Assembly (NCBI GenBank): GCA_017475235.1
Contig: JAFVGA010000024.1
Coordinates: forward strand, 1-64,000
DNA: 64,000 nucleotides
Direction of reading: 5' to 3'
Origin: Eubacterium sp.
Lineage (GTDB): Bacteria; Bacillota; Clostridia; Lachnospirales; Lachnospiraceae
The stretch's first letter is position 1. Each line of letters begins with the position of its first letter. The notes under the pieces are model-generated. The model worked only from the letters and a program-made list of their open reading frames with translations, was not told the origin of the DNA and made no database searches. The position numbers and the translations under genes were made by a program. Positions 7,269 to 15,536 of the stretch are shown here, piece by piece.

Positions 7269-8417
7269 TTACCATTTAAAACTATACTCTGGAGTATCTA
7301 TATGTTTCTTTGTACTGCCTTTGCTGTAGTTTTTCTCTAGTGCTTTCAGGTTGGCTGCTGTTAGTTTTGATACAGTAGCCGGATATGATTTGTACACAGT
7401 CTGGTAAGATGGATAAATCTTAAGTATGTACTTACCTTTACAATTTACAAATGAATTATTTGTAAATGTCACATTCTTAACACCCGCCATCATTATTACA
7501 TAATTGAATTTTGAGTTTACCTTACAATCAGTAAAGGTGTTTCCTTTAACGGTGGAGTTTTTCCAATTAAGCATTCCAAGCGGGGTATTTACTTTCTTTA
7601 CTTTGTTATTAATAAACTTAATCTTTGTATGATACTTTCCACCAGAATATCTATGCGTTCCGACTGCTCTCATCAATTTTTGGAACTTACAATTCTTAAT
7701 CGTTACATTATAGTTTGGTGTTTTATCTTTTTTGCTCCACTCCTGCGTGAATGAACCTGTCTTTTTATCGTTTGTATCCAAATTAATGGCTTCTTTGTTT
7801 TTGTATTTGTTTGTCTTCATGTTTTTGAAAGTACATTTTTCTATCGTTACTTTCTTACAGCCATCCATCTCAATCATATGGCCTTTTTTTACGTTTTGGA
7901 AAGTGATTCCTTTGATGGTGACGTTTTTATTGTTTCCCATCACAATGCCTATTGCATTTGCACCGTGTGGATTCTTGTTTTTCATATCAAGAATAACTTT
8001 GCCCTTTCCTATGAACTTTATGTTGTGCTCTCCGTTGTATTTGCTAGTTATATTCTTTTTACCTGAATTGTATTTTGAATCAGCCAAAAGTTGGAACATA
8101 GACGAAGATGGGCCGTTAGTCTTAACCAGTTTAACCCCACTCTTAAATTTGATAGTTACATTTGATGGTACAAAAATGGCATTTGAAATTTTGTATGTAC
8201 CTTTTTTAAGCACTAGTGTTCCACCACCATGCTCGAACTTTTGCATATATGAACGAATCAAAAAATATCCGTGATTGTTTGCATTAGTATTAAATCCTTT
8301 TAGCGGCCTTGAGTTTGGACCAACTGTATAAGTCTTTGCCTCTACATTTGTTTTGCCTACGGCAAAGGCAGCCGCGCCCAACAAAACTACTACTGTTACC
8401 AAAATAAACTTCTTCAT
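7269..8417 (-). CDS. Secreted right-handed parallel beta-helix protein
   Basis: This 382-residue protein has a signal peptide (MKKFILVTVVVLLGAAAFAV, cut near VEA) followed by a pectate-lyase-like beta-helix. The stacked turns are visible as repeats of about 22-25 residues, such as NVTIKGITFQNVKKG, KVTIEKCTFKNMKTN, NVTIKNCKFQKLMRA, KIKFINNKVKKV, STVKGNTFTDCKV and NVTFTNNSFVNCKG. The start of the helix (GGGTLVLKKGTYKISNAIFVPSN) is typical of polysaccharide-acting beta-helix proteins. It could bind or cleave a plant or host glycan, but no catalytic residues can be assigned. RBS GGAAGG. Confidence 0.8.
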   Translation of the reverse strand: MKKFILVTVVVLLGAAAFAVGKTNVEAKTYTVGPNSRPLKGFNTNANNHGYFLIRSYMQKFEHGGGTLVLKKGTYKISNAIFVPSNVTIKFKSGVKLVKTNGPSSSMFQLLADSKYNSGKKNITSKYNGEHNIKFIGKGKVILDMKNKNPHGANAIGIVMGNNKNVTIKGITFQNVKKGHMIEMDGCKKVTIEKCTFKNMKTNKYKNKEAINLDTNDKKTGSFTQEWSKKDKTPNYNVTIKNCKFQKLMRAVGTHRYSGGKYHTKIKFINNKVKKVNTPLGMLNWKNSTVKGNTFTDCKVNSKFNYVIMMAGVKNVTFTNNSFVNCKGKYILKIYPSYQTVYKSYPATVSKLTAANLKALEKNYSKGSTKKHIDTPEYSFKW

Positions 8418-8479
8418 CTTTTAACCTTCCGTTCCTATTAAACTTGACATTTATTATAGCATAATAATGCCTGTTAGTA

Positions 8480-8508
8480 TTGACAACAGCACACATTTTT
8501 ACTACAAT
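8480..8508 (+). promoter_or_regulatory. rpsT promoter
   Basis: TTGACA (8480-8485), a 17-nt spacer, then TACAAT (8503-8508). Transcription should begin near 8515, giving an untranslated leader of about 105 nt before rpsT. Confidence 0.88.
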
Positions 8509-8514
8509 ATTTCC

Positions 8515-8619
8515 TGATGTCTGTGTCCGACGTCCGCATTCCAAAGGGCACAGATGAAAGCGAAATAAACTTCCAATCTCTCTCAACGGAAGTTTCAAAC
8601 AGATTCACGGAGGTGGACA
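8515..8619 (+). promoter_or_regulatory. Structured 5' leader of rpsT
   Basis: Two hairpins can be drawn. The first pairs CTGTGTCC (8521-8528) with GGGCACAG (8546-8553), 8 bp including one G-U. The second pairs AAACTTCC (8567-8574) with GGAAGTTT (8588-8595), perfect 8 bp with a 13-nt loop. The ribosome binding site CGGAGG follows the second hairpin. Autogenous control by S20 is known in E. coli; here it is only a possibility. Confidence 0.55.
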
Positions 8620-8883
8620 ATGGCTAATATTAAGTCAGCTAAGAAAAGAATTTTAGTTAACAGAACTAAATATGAAAGAAACAAGGCAGTTAAGTCTGAA
8701 GTAAAGACAGCTATCAAGCGTGTTGAGGATGCAGTAGCAAACAAAAACGCTGATGAGGCTAAGGTAGCTCTTAACGATGCTACAAAGCTTATCGATAGTG
8801 CTTGTTCAAAGGGTGTTTACCACAAGAACAATGCTGCTAGAAAAGTTTCTAGATTAGCTCAGTTAGTTAACACTATTGCTTAA
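8620..8883 (+). CDS. rpsT: Small ribosomal subunit protein bS20
   Basis: An 87-residue, Lys/Ala-rich helical protein starting MANIKSAKKRILVNRTKYERNKAVKS, the classical S20 N-terminus; it binds 16S rRNA in the 30S body. Length is normal. It follows a strong promoter and a structured leader, has a clear GGAGG site, and is monocistronic with a bidirectional terminator. Facing holA convergently is the usual arrangement in Firmicutes. Confidence 0.97.
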   Translation: MANIKSAKKRILVNRTKYERNKAVKSEVKTAIKRVEDAVANKNADEAKVALNDATKLIDSACSKGVYHKNNAARKVSRLAQLVNTIA

Positions 8884-8900
8884 AGATTTTAAGCCAAATA

Positions 8901-8932
8901 AAAACTCAGGTTCATTTGAATCTGAGTTTTTT
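8901..8932. terminator. Bidirectional terminator between rpsT and holA
   Basis: A 13-bp stem (8901-8913 with 8918-8930, one G-T pair, loop ATTT) ends in a T run on the plus strand and in A-rich sequence serving as T run on the minus strand. Confidence 0.92.
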
Positions 8933-9908
8933 ATTTTGTGGAATATTTTACGATTAGTAGTTCCACTCCTATGTTTGGATCAATCAATCCTTTTTTAATA
9001 CTATCTTCGGTCTCTACGCTATCTTTCAAGCCTTCCTTCAATTCGTCTATCGTAAAGTTTTGTGATTGTTTAATACATTTGTCCACGATGAAGTACTGCT
9101 GGCCCATCGCCTTTTGAATGTCTCCTTTGTTCATTCCTCGACCTTTCAAGTCTTTTGCTTGAAGAAGCAAGTTGAACTGTCTTGAAATCATTCTTAAAAT
9201 CGCGAATGGTTCATTTTTATCTGTAATCAGTTCATAGTAACAATCAAGCGCTTTCTTCTGATTCTTGTATGACATCTGATCCATCAAATCAAATATCCTA
9301 ATGCTTAACTGTTTTGTACAAACTGCATCTATATCTTCCTTCTTAATAACTGGTTTGTTCATACAGTAGCAGATAAGTTTCTCTAGTTCGTTAGAGAGAA
9401 TCTCCATATCTACTCCTACCATTGAGATTAGATATGACATATCCGCTTTTGTTATTTTCTTTTTGCTGTTCGCCAAAACCTTTGCCGCCCATATAGATAC
9501 TTCCTGCTCGCCCTGCTTTTCAATCTCAGCTATATATCCTACTTCTTTTATCGCTTTGTAGAGCTTAGTTCTCTTATCAACCTTTCTCTCCACAAAAACC
9601 ATAACTGTTGTGTCTGGAAGTTCTGGCAAAAACTCTGCTAGTGGTTCACCTTCACCAGAGAAAAGGTTAGTGTTCTCTGCCACTATTGTCTTTTTCTCTG
9701 CAAAGAAAGGTGAGCTTTTGGCATTTTCTATGATCTCGTTCACGTCAATGTCATTTCCATTGTAATAAGACTCGTTCATATTATTGCCGTCGGTTATAGC
9801 CTCAACCATTTGTTTTGTATAAACGCTCTTTAAGTAGTCTTCTTCGCCGACGAGAAGATAGACTTTTTTAAATTCTTTATTTTTTATATCATTCGTTAGC
9901 TGTTTCAT
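8931..9908 (-). CDS. holA: DNA polymerase III subunit delta
   Basis: This 325-residue clamp-loader subunit opens the beta sliding clamp during replication. The N-terminus (MKQLTNDIKNKEFKKVYLLVGEEDYLK) and the conserved middle (ISMVGVDMEILSNELEKLI) are typical of HolA, and the length is normal. Position next to rpsT and downstream of comEC matches the conserved Firmicutes order. Its start overlaps the end of the TMEM175 gene by 20 nt, so it is translated from the same mRNA; RBS GAGGAACA. Confidence 0.93.
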   Translation of the reverse strand: MKQLTNDIKNKEFKKVYLLVGEEDYLKSVYTKQMVEAITDGNNMNESYYNGNDIDVNEIIENAKSSPFFAEKKTIVAENTNLFSGEGEPLAEFLPELPDTTVMVFVERKVDKRTKLYKAIKEVGYIAEIEKQGEQEVSIWAAKVLANSKKKITKADMSYLISMVGVDMEILSNELEKLICYCMNKPVIKKEDIDAVCTKQLSIRIFDLMDQMSYKNQKKALDCYYELITDKNEPFAILRMISRQFNLLLQAKDLKGRGMNKGDIQKAMGQQYFIVDKCIKQSQNFTIDELKEGLKDSVETEDSIKKGLIDPNIGVELLIVKYSTK

Positions 9909-10494
9909 TGTTCCTCTGTTTATAAGCTCGTTTTTTTCTACGTAGTAATGTAAAGTTAAATGATAATATCACCATAGCAACAATTACTGATATTGTGATA
10001 GCTGGTGGGAACCATATAAGTGCAACTATAATACCGATCAACTTTGTCGAAATATCTAAAATCATTCCGCAACGAAGATATTCCACTCCGTAGTTTAGTG
10101 CTGAATTGTGTTTTCTCAAAAGTTCCGCACTTATGAAGTTAGTAATTGTAATTAGCAATACATCTATTCCGTAAAGTAACTGTGGAACTAGCGCAAAGAA
10201 ATTACGTCCTAGATAAACTACCCAAAATGGAAGCATAGATGAGAAGAATAGCATAATCATATTGACCCACATAACTCCTCTAGTAATGTATTCAACATTG
10301 TGCCAGAGTGTATGGATGTTCATCCACATCATTCCTAAATAGAAGAATGAAATTGCATACACGACAACTTGGAACATCAATCCCTTAACATTGCTCCAGT
10401 CTGTTCCTTTTGGAATAGCAAATTCCAAAACTACTATTGTCATTATGATTGCCATCACGGCATCAAAGAATGCTTCAAACCTATCTTTTCTCAT
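9889..10494 (-). CDS. TMEM175-family (DUF1211) potassium channel
   Basis: This 201-residue membrane protein starts MRKDRFEAFFDAVMAIIMTIVV, the RxxxFxDAxxAI signature of bacterial TMEM175 channels, in which this first helix lines a K+-conducting pore. About six hydrophobic helices follow, then a basic tail. Bacterial members form tetramers with one such repeat each. It is embedded in the holA operon, overlapping holA by 20 nt; RBS AGGGG 7 nt before the ATG, 11 nt after the DMT transporter stop. Confidence 0.85.
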   Translation of the reverse strand: MRKDRFEAFFDAVMAIIMTIVVLEFAIPKGTDWSNVKGLMFQVVVYAISFFYLGMMWMNIHTLWHNVEYITRGVMWVNMIMLFFSSMLPFWVVYLGRNFFALVPQLLYGIDVLLITITNFISAELLRKHNSALNYGVEYLRCGMILDISTKLIGIIVALIWFPPAITISVIVAMVILSFNFTLLRRKKRAYKQRNNETANE

Positions 10495-10505
10495 CTTCGT
10501 TCCCC

Positions 10506-11429
10506 TTAAACTTTATCTTCTCTATTATATCTTTTTGCGTTAGCAATGCAAACCCCAACAATAATGATTATCGCACCAATGAACTGAGCAATTGAAAAAT
10601 GCTCCTGAAGGAATATTGCTCCTGCAAAAACAGAAACAACTGTAGCCCATCCGATAAAAGTTGCTGTTCTATTTACTCCTATTAAATTAATTGCATTAAT
10701 AGATAGGAAGAATGCAATAACCGAACATCCAATTCCTTGGAATAAAACTGCTGCCATGAAATGTTTATCTTTAAATGGTAATGTCACTAACTCATTAAAA
10801 TTGTTCGTTATAAATGCTTCTCCTACCGCGAGCAAGACAAAGACAACCATTCCTGCTGCCACCATAATGTATGTTATTTCCATTCCTGTGTATCCTTTGG
10901 CTTTGTCGGCGAAGACTGCATATAACGCATATCCCAAAACTGCTAACACTAGGAAGCCATAGCCCACAATAGATAAACTATATTCTACTCCCACTGCCAC
11001 AACAGTTACTGTAACACCAATCACTGTTACTATAATTCCTGCTATCTGTAGCTTGCTCGGTTTCTTTTTCAAAATCAATGTGGATGCCACCAATGTTGCC
11101 ACTGGAATGCAGGCTAGAAACACTCCACTTTCTGTAGCTGTGGTCGAACTTATTCCAAATGTCTCACCTATGAAATATAAAACGGGACTAAAGAAAGACA
11201 CTATAAGCGCCGGCATCAATTTCTTCCCTTTAAGGTTTATTTTAATAATGCCTACTAACGCCAATATGCTCATCACAACAAACGCAAGCAAAAATCTCCA
11301 GCCTAATAAGAACAATTCACTAGATGTGCTTGTTACTTTTTTAGTGAACACATAACTTAAGCCATAGATTGTCTCACAACCTATGGCACTTAAGCATCCT
11401 ATTAAAACTGTCTTTTTCTTTTTGTTCAA
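10506..11429 (-). CDS. DMT/EamA-family transporter
   Basis: A 307-residue protein with ten predicted membrane helices in two EamA halves. The first half carries GWRFLLAFVVM and the TTATESGVFLACIPV stretch, the second GVNRTATFIGWATVVSVFAGAIF, both typical of drug/metabolite exporters of the RhaT/YdcZ superfamily. Substrate cannot be told. The start codon is TTG at 11429 with AGGGAG six nt upstream. It is one of several accessory genes lodged between comEC and holA. Confidence 0.85.
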   Translation of the reverse strand: MNKKKKTVLIGCLSAIGCETIYGLSYVFTKKVTSTSSELFLLGWRFLLAFVVMSILALVGIIKINLKGKKLMPALIVSFFSPVLYFIGETFGISSTTATESGVFLACIPVATLVASTLILKKKPSKLQIAGIIVTVIGVTVTVVAVGVEYSLSIVGYGFLVLAVLGYALYAVFADKAKGYTGMEITYIMVAAGMVVFVLLAVGEAFITNNFNELVTLPFKDKHFMAAVLFQGIGCSVIAFFLSINAINLIGVNRTATFIGWATVVSVFAGAIFLQEHFSIAQFIGAIIIIVGVCIANAKRYNREDKV

Positions 11430-11442
11430 TGAAGTCTCCCTA

Positions 11443-11841
11443 TTATTCCATCAAGTCAACACCTTCGCCCATGACCTCAATATCATAGGCAGTTGCATCT
11501 TCTAGATGGAACATCATCATTTTGTTACCTGTCTCATCATTATAGATTTGACGTAGATGTGGCGCACTCTCCAAAGCCATCTCTGCGTACTTATCGTCTT
11601 CCTCGAAGACAGCTTTTCCCGTATATCTCATCCAATGTCCATCTTCTTTTGCTGCCACAATCTCACATTTTGGATTAGCAAGAAGCTGTTTGTAAACTTC
11701 CTTGAAATCTCCAATACCAAAAAGCACTTTGTCATCTACTTCTAAGTGCAATCCCAAAGGTCTAACCTTAGGTTGATCTCCATCTACTGTTGCTAAGAAA
11801 AATACTCCTGCTTCATTTAAAAAATCACTAATTTTACTCAT
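11443..11841 (-). CDS. Pyridoxamine 5'-phosphate oxidase-like flavin-binding protein
   Basis: This 132-residue protein has the split-barrel flavoprotein fold signature: FLNEAGVFFLATVDGDQPKVRPLG, then FGIGDFKEVYKQLLANPKCEIV and WMRYTGKAVFEED. Such proteins bind FMN or F420/haem and are usually annotated PNPOx-like; true PNPOx activity is unlikely for this short form. RBS GGAGGATACAAAG. Probably co-transcribed with the small 11854-12075 gene just upstream. Confidence 0.83.
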   Translation of the reverse strand: MSKISDFLNEAGVFFLATVDGDQPKVRPLGLHLEVDDKVLFGIGDFKEVYKQLLANPKCEIVAAKEDGHWMRYTGKAVFEEDDKYAEMALESAPHLRQIYNDETGNKMMMFHLEDATAYDIEVMGEGVDLME

Positions 11842-11853
11842 CTTTGTATCCTC

Positions 11854-12075
11854 CTAATATATCTTCTTAATATCTCCTTGAATTCCATACTGTCTTTTAA
11901 AACTTTCTAGTTCTTCGTTATTACGAATAAACATCACCTCATGAAATACCCCAGACTCTATATCTCTAAACCCAGCAACTTGTTCTCCATTACAAATGCT
12001 AGCTTTAATAATAGGCTCTTTCTTTTCCGTATCATATAATGGCTTTACTGTTTTTGTTTTCTTTTTACCAAACAT
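11854..12075 (-). CDS. Small conserved-looking hypothetical protein (73 aa)
   Basis: A 73-residue soluble protein beginning MFGKKKTKTVKPLYDTEKKEPIIKASICNGEQ. The middle (QVAGFRDIESGVFHEVMFIRN) looks like a compact beta domain and the C-terminus ends in IQGDIKKIY. I do not recognise the family. It has its own promoter (12100-12128) and a GAGGACGG site before the ATG, which with the sensible composition supports a real gene. It opens the run of accessory genes leading to holA. Confidence 0.7.
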   Translation of the reverse strand: MFGKKKTKTVKPLYDTEKKEPIIKASICNGEQVAGFRDIESGVFHEVMFIRNNEELESFKRQYGIQGDIKKIY

Positions 12076-12099
12076 ATTCCGTCCTCTTCTACCTTTTTT

Positions 12100-12128
12100 A
12101 TTATAAAGAAATTAAGGGCTTTAGTAAA
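12100..12128 (-). promoter_or_regulatory. Promoter downstream of comEC, driving the 73-aa gene to holA
   Basis: TTTACT (12123-12128) and TATAAT (12100-12105) on the minus strand are separated by 17 nt. This gives the holA-side genes a start independent of the comEA/comEC transcript. Confidence 0.7.
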
Positions 12129-12135
12129 ATATTTT

Positions 12136-14574
12136 TTAGTTCAAATACGACTCGATTTCTAAATCTTCTCCATCCGAAACAACACTAATCCCACCACTCT
12201 CATCAGTCCTTATGTACTTACATCCAATAGCCTCTAATCTTTTTATAACCTCTGGAGTTGGATGTCCATATCTGTTTCCTTTTCCAGATGATAGTATTCC
12301 AATCTTTGGTTTTATTACACTTAAAAACTCCTCCGACGAAGAATACTTTGATCCATGATGTCCAACTTTCAACAAAGTATAATGCTTCAAATCTTTCATA
12401 TATGTTTCTTGTGTCGAAGTAAGATCTCCGGTGAGCAGCATTGAATAATTCCCATACTCAACACTTAACACTATTGAATAATCATTTAAATCATCTGACG
12501 AAGTATCTAACGTAGGATGAAGACATTTGAATTTTGTATCGCCAAACTCTAGCGAATCTCCTTTCTTTATTGAATGCACATCTATTCCACGATCTTCTGC
12601 AGCTTTTTGTACTGTTAATAGATTCTCATCATATTCTTTCATATATGGAAGGACTATATTCTTTATTTTGATTCCGCTAATGTCATTATTTAGAATCTCG
12701 ACAACTCCAGAGATGTGATCCAAATCTCCATGAGTTAAAAACCAGTAGTCTATTGTGGAGTTGCATTGAGATTTTAAATACGAAATAATTCGATACTTTC
12801 CGACTTCCTTTACAGTTGTACTTCCACCATCCACCATTATGTTTGTTCCATCGCTGCATTTGATGTGTATCCCATCTCCCTGTCCAACATCGAGAAACAT
12901 TGTTTCTAATCCAGGCGAGAAAACATTTAGATGAACTATGATAGGTTTCAAGTACAATAAACTTTCTAAAATAATAAATAGCACGATTACAATCTGCCTG
13001 TACCTTTTAATTCTAAGAAGTTCTGCTCTTTTTTCTTTTTTAATTTGCCTCAAATCATTACCACTTTTAGCAAACGATTTCTTAGAAAGTTCTTTAACCT
13101 TTTTTAGATGAGAAAAGAAAAATATTATTCCAAAAAGAAGCAAGTAACACAAAATAATTATGTAAACTGATGGTTTTCCTATCACTACACTAGAAAAAGG
13201 AATCATACTTATCAGTTTCGAAAGACCTGTGTACAAATCCAATATCAAACAACCAGGAATAATCAATATAGATCCAATCCACTTGGCAACCATACCACCT
13301 AGCACTCCTAGTACACCTGATACCATTACGACACCCATCAATGGCACTACTATCAGATTTAGGACAAATGAGAATGTAGGTAGTTGGTAATAGTAATACG
13401 CAATGATCGGAGCCATAAACACACTGATGTTCAAGCTAAACAACACTGCATTTATGGTTTTGTGTTTAATAATTATGTAAACTAGATGTTTTTTCTCTTT
13501 TTCACTAGCATTTTTATCTAAACTATGAACATCTACTTTTTTCTTTAACCCAAGCAAGTAAAAAACTTTTGGCCAAACAATTAGTATTCCGATGATTGCT
13601 GCAAAAGACATTTGAAAACCTGAGTTAAAGATTACGAATGGATTCCACAAGCACAAAAATATTCCTGCTAAACTTATGCTTGTAACTTGGTCTCTCCTCC
13701 TTCCAAATATTTGCCCTAGAACCATCACGCCAAACATTGCAACTGCGCGAATTGTTGAAACACTCATTCCTGACATTATCGCAAAGGCAATTACAGCTAA
13801 AAATGAAATAGATCCAGATAAAACGTAGCCAAACTTTCGTCTGAGCAATCTATAAAAGAAAAGTCCAATAAAACTGATATGCAATCCGCTTATCGCTAGC
13901 AAATGCGCAATACCAGATACTGAGTACAATTCTTTTGTAGTATCATCCATATCGGACTTGTCCCCTAGCATTATGGCTGAGAAAGTATCGGCTTTATCTT
14001 TTGAGCAAATCTCATTTAAAACAGTTTTTATATGGAGCCTCAATTCATGCAGTCCTTGCCTTAAGTAATCACAACCAGCATCTTCCACCTCGTAAGAGTC
14101 TCCATAAACCATTCCATAAATTCCAAGCGACATATAGTACTCTCGCAAATCAAAGTTTCCAGGGTTTCTGGCCTCGTCAAAGTGCTTAAACTCTCCTTCC
14201 ACTTTCACGACATTTCCAATCTGAACATCGGGCTCGTCAAAGAAATAGACAATCACATCACCTAACAAAGAATTCTTACTCCAAGCATCTTCTAACTGCA
14301 CAGAAAAAGCATTCTTTGTATTAGACATCTTTTTTACAGTTCCGCAGACAGTTATTTCACCCTCATCAAAGTCCCAAACTTGATCTCGCACTTTCACTTC
14401 ATTTGAAGCAATCAAAAATCCAATTGTGACACACAAAAAAATCATCGCAACGAACTTCAACTGTGTTCTTGCGATGATTTTTATTATTATGGACGTGGCT
14501 ACAATAGGTAATAATACCCATATGCCCCCATTTATCATTGCAACTATCTCTCCAAGTAACAAGGCCAAAAACAT
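12136..14574 (-). CDS. comEC: ComEC/Rec2 DNA uptake channel and nuclease-like protein
   Basis: This protein of at least 812 residues combines the parts of full-length ComEC: N-terminal membrane helices, a DUF4131/OB-like domain (about 60-170), the multi-helix Competence domain containing SGIAHLLAISGLHISFIG, and a C-terminal metallo-beta-lactamase domain with THGDLDHISG and VGHHGSKYSSSEEF. It conducts single-stranded DNA during transformation; the MBL part is thought to degrade the other strand. The first ATG (14574) has no ribosome binding site. In-frame codons upstream, ATC (14595-14593) or ATT (14598-14596), are well placed behind GAGAGG and restore the family's MKRP-like N-terminus, so the true start is probably there. 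Confidence 0.93.
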   Translation of the reverse strand: MFLALLLGEIVAMINGGIWVLLPIVATSIIIKIIARTQLKFVAMIFLCVTIGFLIASNEVKVRDQVWDFDEGEITVCGTVKKMSNTKNAFSVQLEDAWSKNSLLGDVIVYFFDEPDVQIGNVVKVEGEFKHFDEARNPGNFDLREYYMSLGIYGMVYGDSYEVEDAGCDYLRQGLHELRLHIKTVLNEICSKDKADTFSAIMLGDKSDMDDTTKELYSVSGIAHLLAISGLHISFIGLFFYRLLRRKFGYVLSGSISFLAVIAFAIMSGMSVSTIRAVAMFGVMVLGQIFGRRRDQVTSISLAGIFLCLWNPFVIFNSGFQMSFAAIIGILIVWPKVFYLLGLKKKVDVHSLDKNASEKEKKHLVYIIIKHKTINAVLFSLNISVFMAPIIAYYYYQLPTFSFVLNLIVVPLMGVVMVSGVLGVLGGMVAKWIGSILIIPGCLILDLYTGLSKLISMIPFSSVVIGKPSVYIIILCYLLLFGIIFFFSHLKKVKELSKKSFAKSGNDLRQIKKEKRAELLRIKRYRQIVIVLFIILESLLYLKPIIVHLNVFSPGLETMFLDVGQGDGIHIKCSDGTNIMVDGGSTTVKEVGKYRIISYLKSQCNSTIDYWFLTHGDLDHISGVVEILNNDISGIKIKNIVLPYMKEYDENLLTVQKAAEDRGIDVHSIKKGDSLEFGDTKFKCLHPTLDTSSDDLNDYSIVLSVEYGNYSMLLTGDLTSTQETYMKDLKHYTLLKVGHHGSKYSSSEEFLSVIKPKIGILSSGKGNRYGHPTPEVIKRLEAIGCKYIRTDESGGISVVSDGEDLEIESYLN

Positions 14575-14607
14575 AATTAATATTGGCCGTTTGATAATTG
14601 CACCTCT

Positions 14608-15534
14608 CTATTCTACTTCTACTAAATCTAAGTTTCTTATTAGTGGTTCACGAAGTGAAATCTTTTTGTGGTAAACAATATCTGAATCTTTGTTTACGGT
14701 AATTTGAACTTCGTGGATATCATTTAACTCGCAGAGTGAATTGACAATTGAGTAGATACATACTTCATCCAACACTCCACTGCGCTCTGTTAAGAATGAA
14801 CTGTCGAAGTCCACATAGCAGATGTTGTTTGATGATGATACACTTCGCAACTTAACATTCTTGTTGATGGTTGGTGTGTATCCATCCTTGTTTGGTCCAC
14901 TAATCAATTTCTCTACGATAAACTCTTCTTTTGTCTTATTTCCATAGTTTGCGTTCTTGAGCTCGTACTTCTTCAACTTGGTTCCCTCTTCATTACCAAA
15001 GTATAGTAGGAAATCAGCTACTGCAAACTGGTCGTCGCCACCGCGAAGCATTGATACGAAACTAGAAGCATCCATAACTCCAAGTTTTGTGCCAGACACT
15101 TTTTCATATGGCTTGTCATTAACAGTAAATGTAATACCATCCACTGCGTTTACCTGAATCAAAGTGAGAACAACTGCTGCTCGGCACATAACCTCTCTTT
15201 GATTCTCCAAATGATTATACTCACTGTTGAAATCAACAGTTACTATTCCGTTTTCAAGTTTGAATCCATTAACGATTACGTTTTCTGGCACTGCTGCTTT
15301 ATCGTTTTTGTCATCACCGTCTTTTGACAAAGCATCAAGAAGGTCGGTTATCTGACTAGTCACATTATCGGACTTAACACGATATTCTTCTTTAGCCAAC
15401 TCATCGCCTTCTTTGTTAATAAAATAGACATACATACCAGACGTATTCTCTTGTTTGTCTTCGCCGCAGCCGACAAGAGAAATCGCCATAATGGATATCA
15501 GTATTAAACTTAAAACTCTTCTAAACTTTTTCAT
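14608..15534 (-). CDS. GerMN-domain lipoprotein
   Basis: This 308-residue lipoprotein has a signal peptide ending in a lipobox (SLVGC, Cys at residue 23). It carries two GerMN-type units, one around residues 32-150 (YFINKEGDELAKEEY ... NGIVTVDFNSEY) and one around 170-300 (LYFGNEEGTKLKKYEL ... NNICYVDFDSSF). GerMN is found in the spore-germination/sporulation protein GerM and in lipoproteins paired with LpqB or two-component systems. It follows the histidine kinase with a 2-nt gap, so an extracytoplasmic partner of that sensor is plausible. Its stop codon overlaps the ribosome binding site used by comEC. Confidence 0.85.
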   Translation of the reverse strand: MKKFRRVLSLILISIMAISLVGCGEDKQENTSGMYVYFINKEGDELAKEEYRVKSDNVTSQITDLLDALSKDGDDKNDKAAVPENVIVNGFKLENGIVTVDFNSEYNHLENQREVMCRAAVVLTLIQVNAVDGITFTVNDKPYEKVSGTKLGVMDASSFVSMLRGGDDQFAVADFLLYFGNEEGTKLKKYELKNANYGNKTKEEFIVEKLISGPNKDGYTPTINKNVKLRSVSSSNNICYVDFDSSFLTERSGVLDEVCIYSIVNSLCELNDIHEVQITVNKDSDIVYHKKISLREPLIRNLDLVEVE

Positions 15535-15536
15535 AA

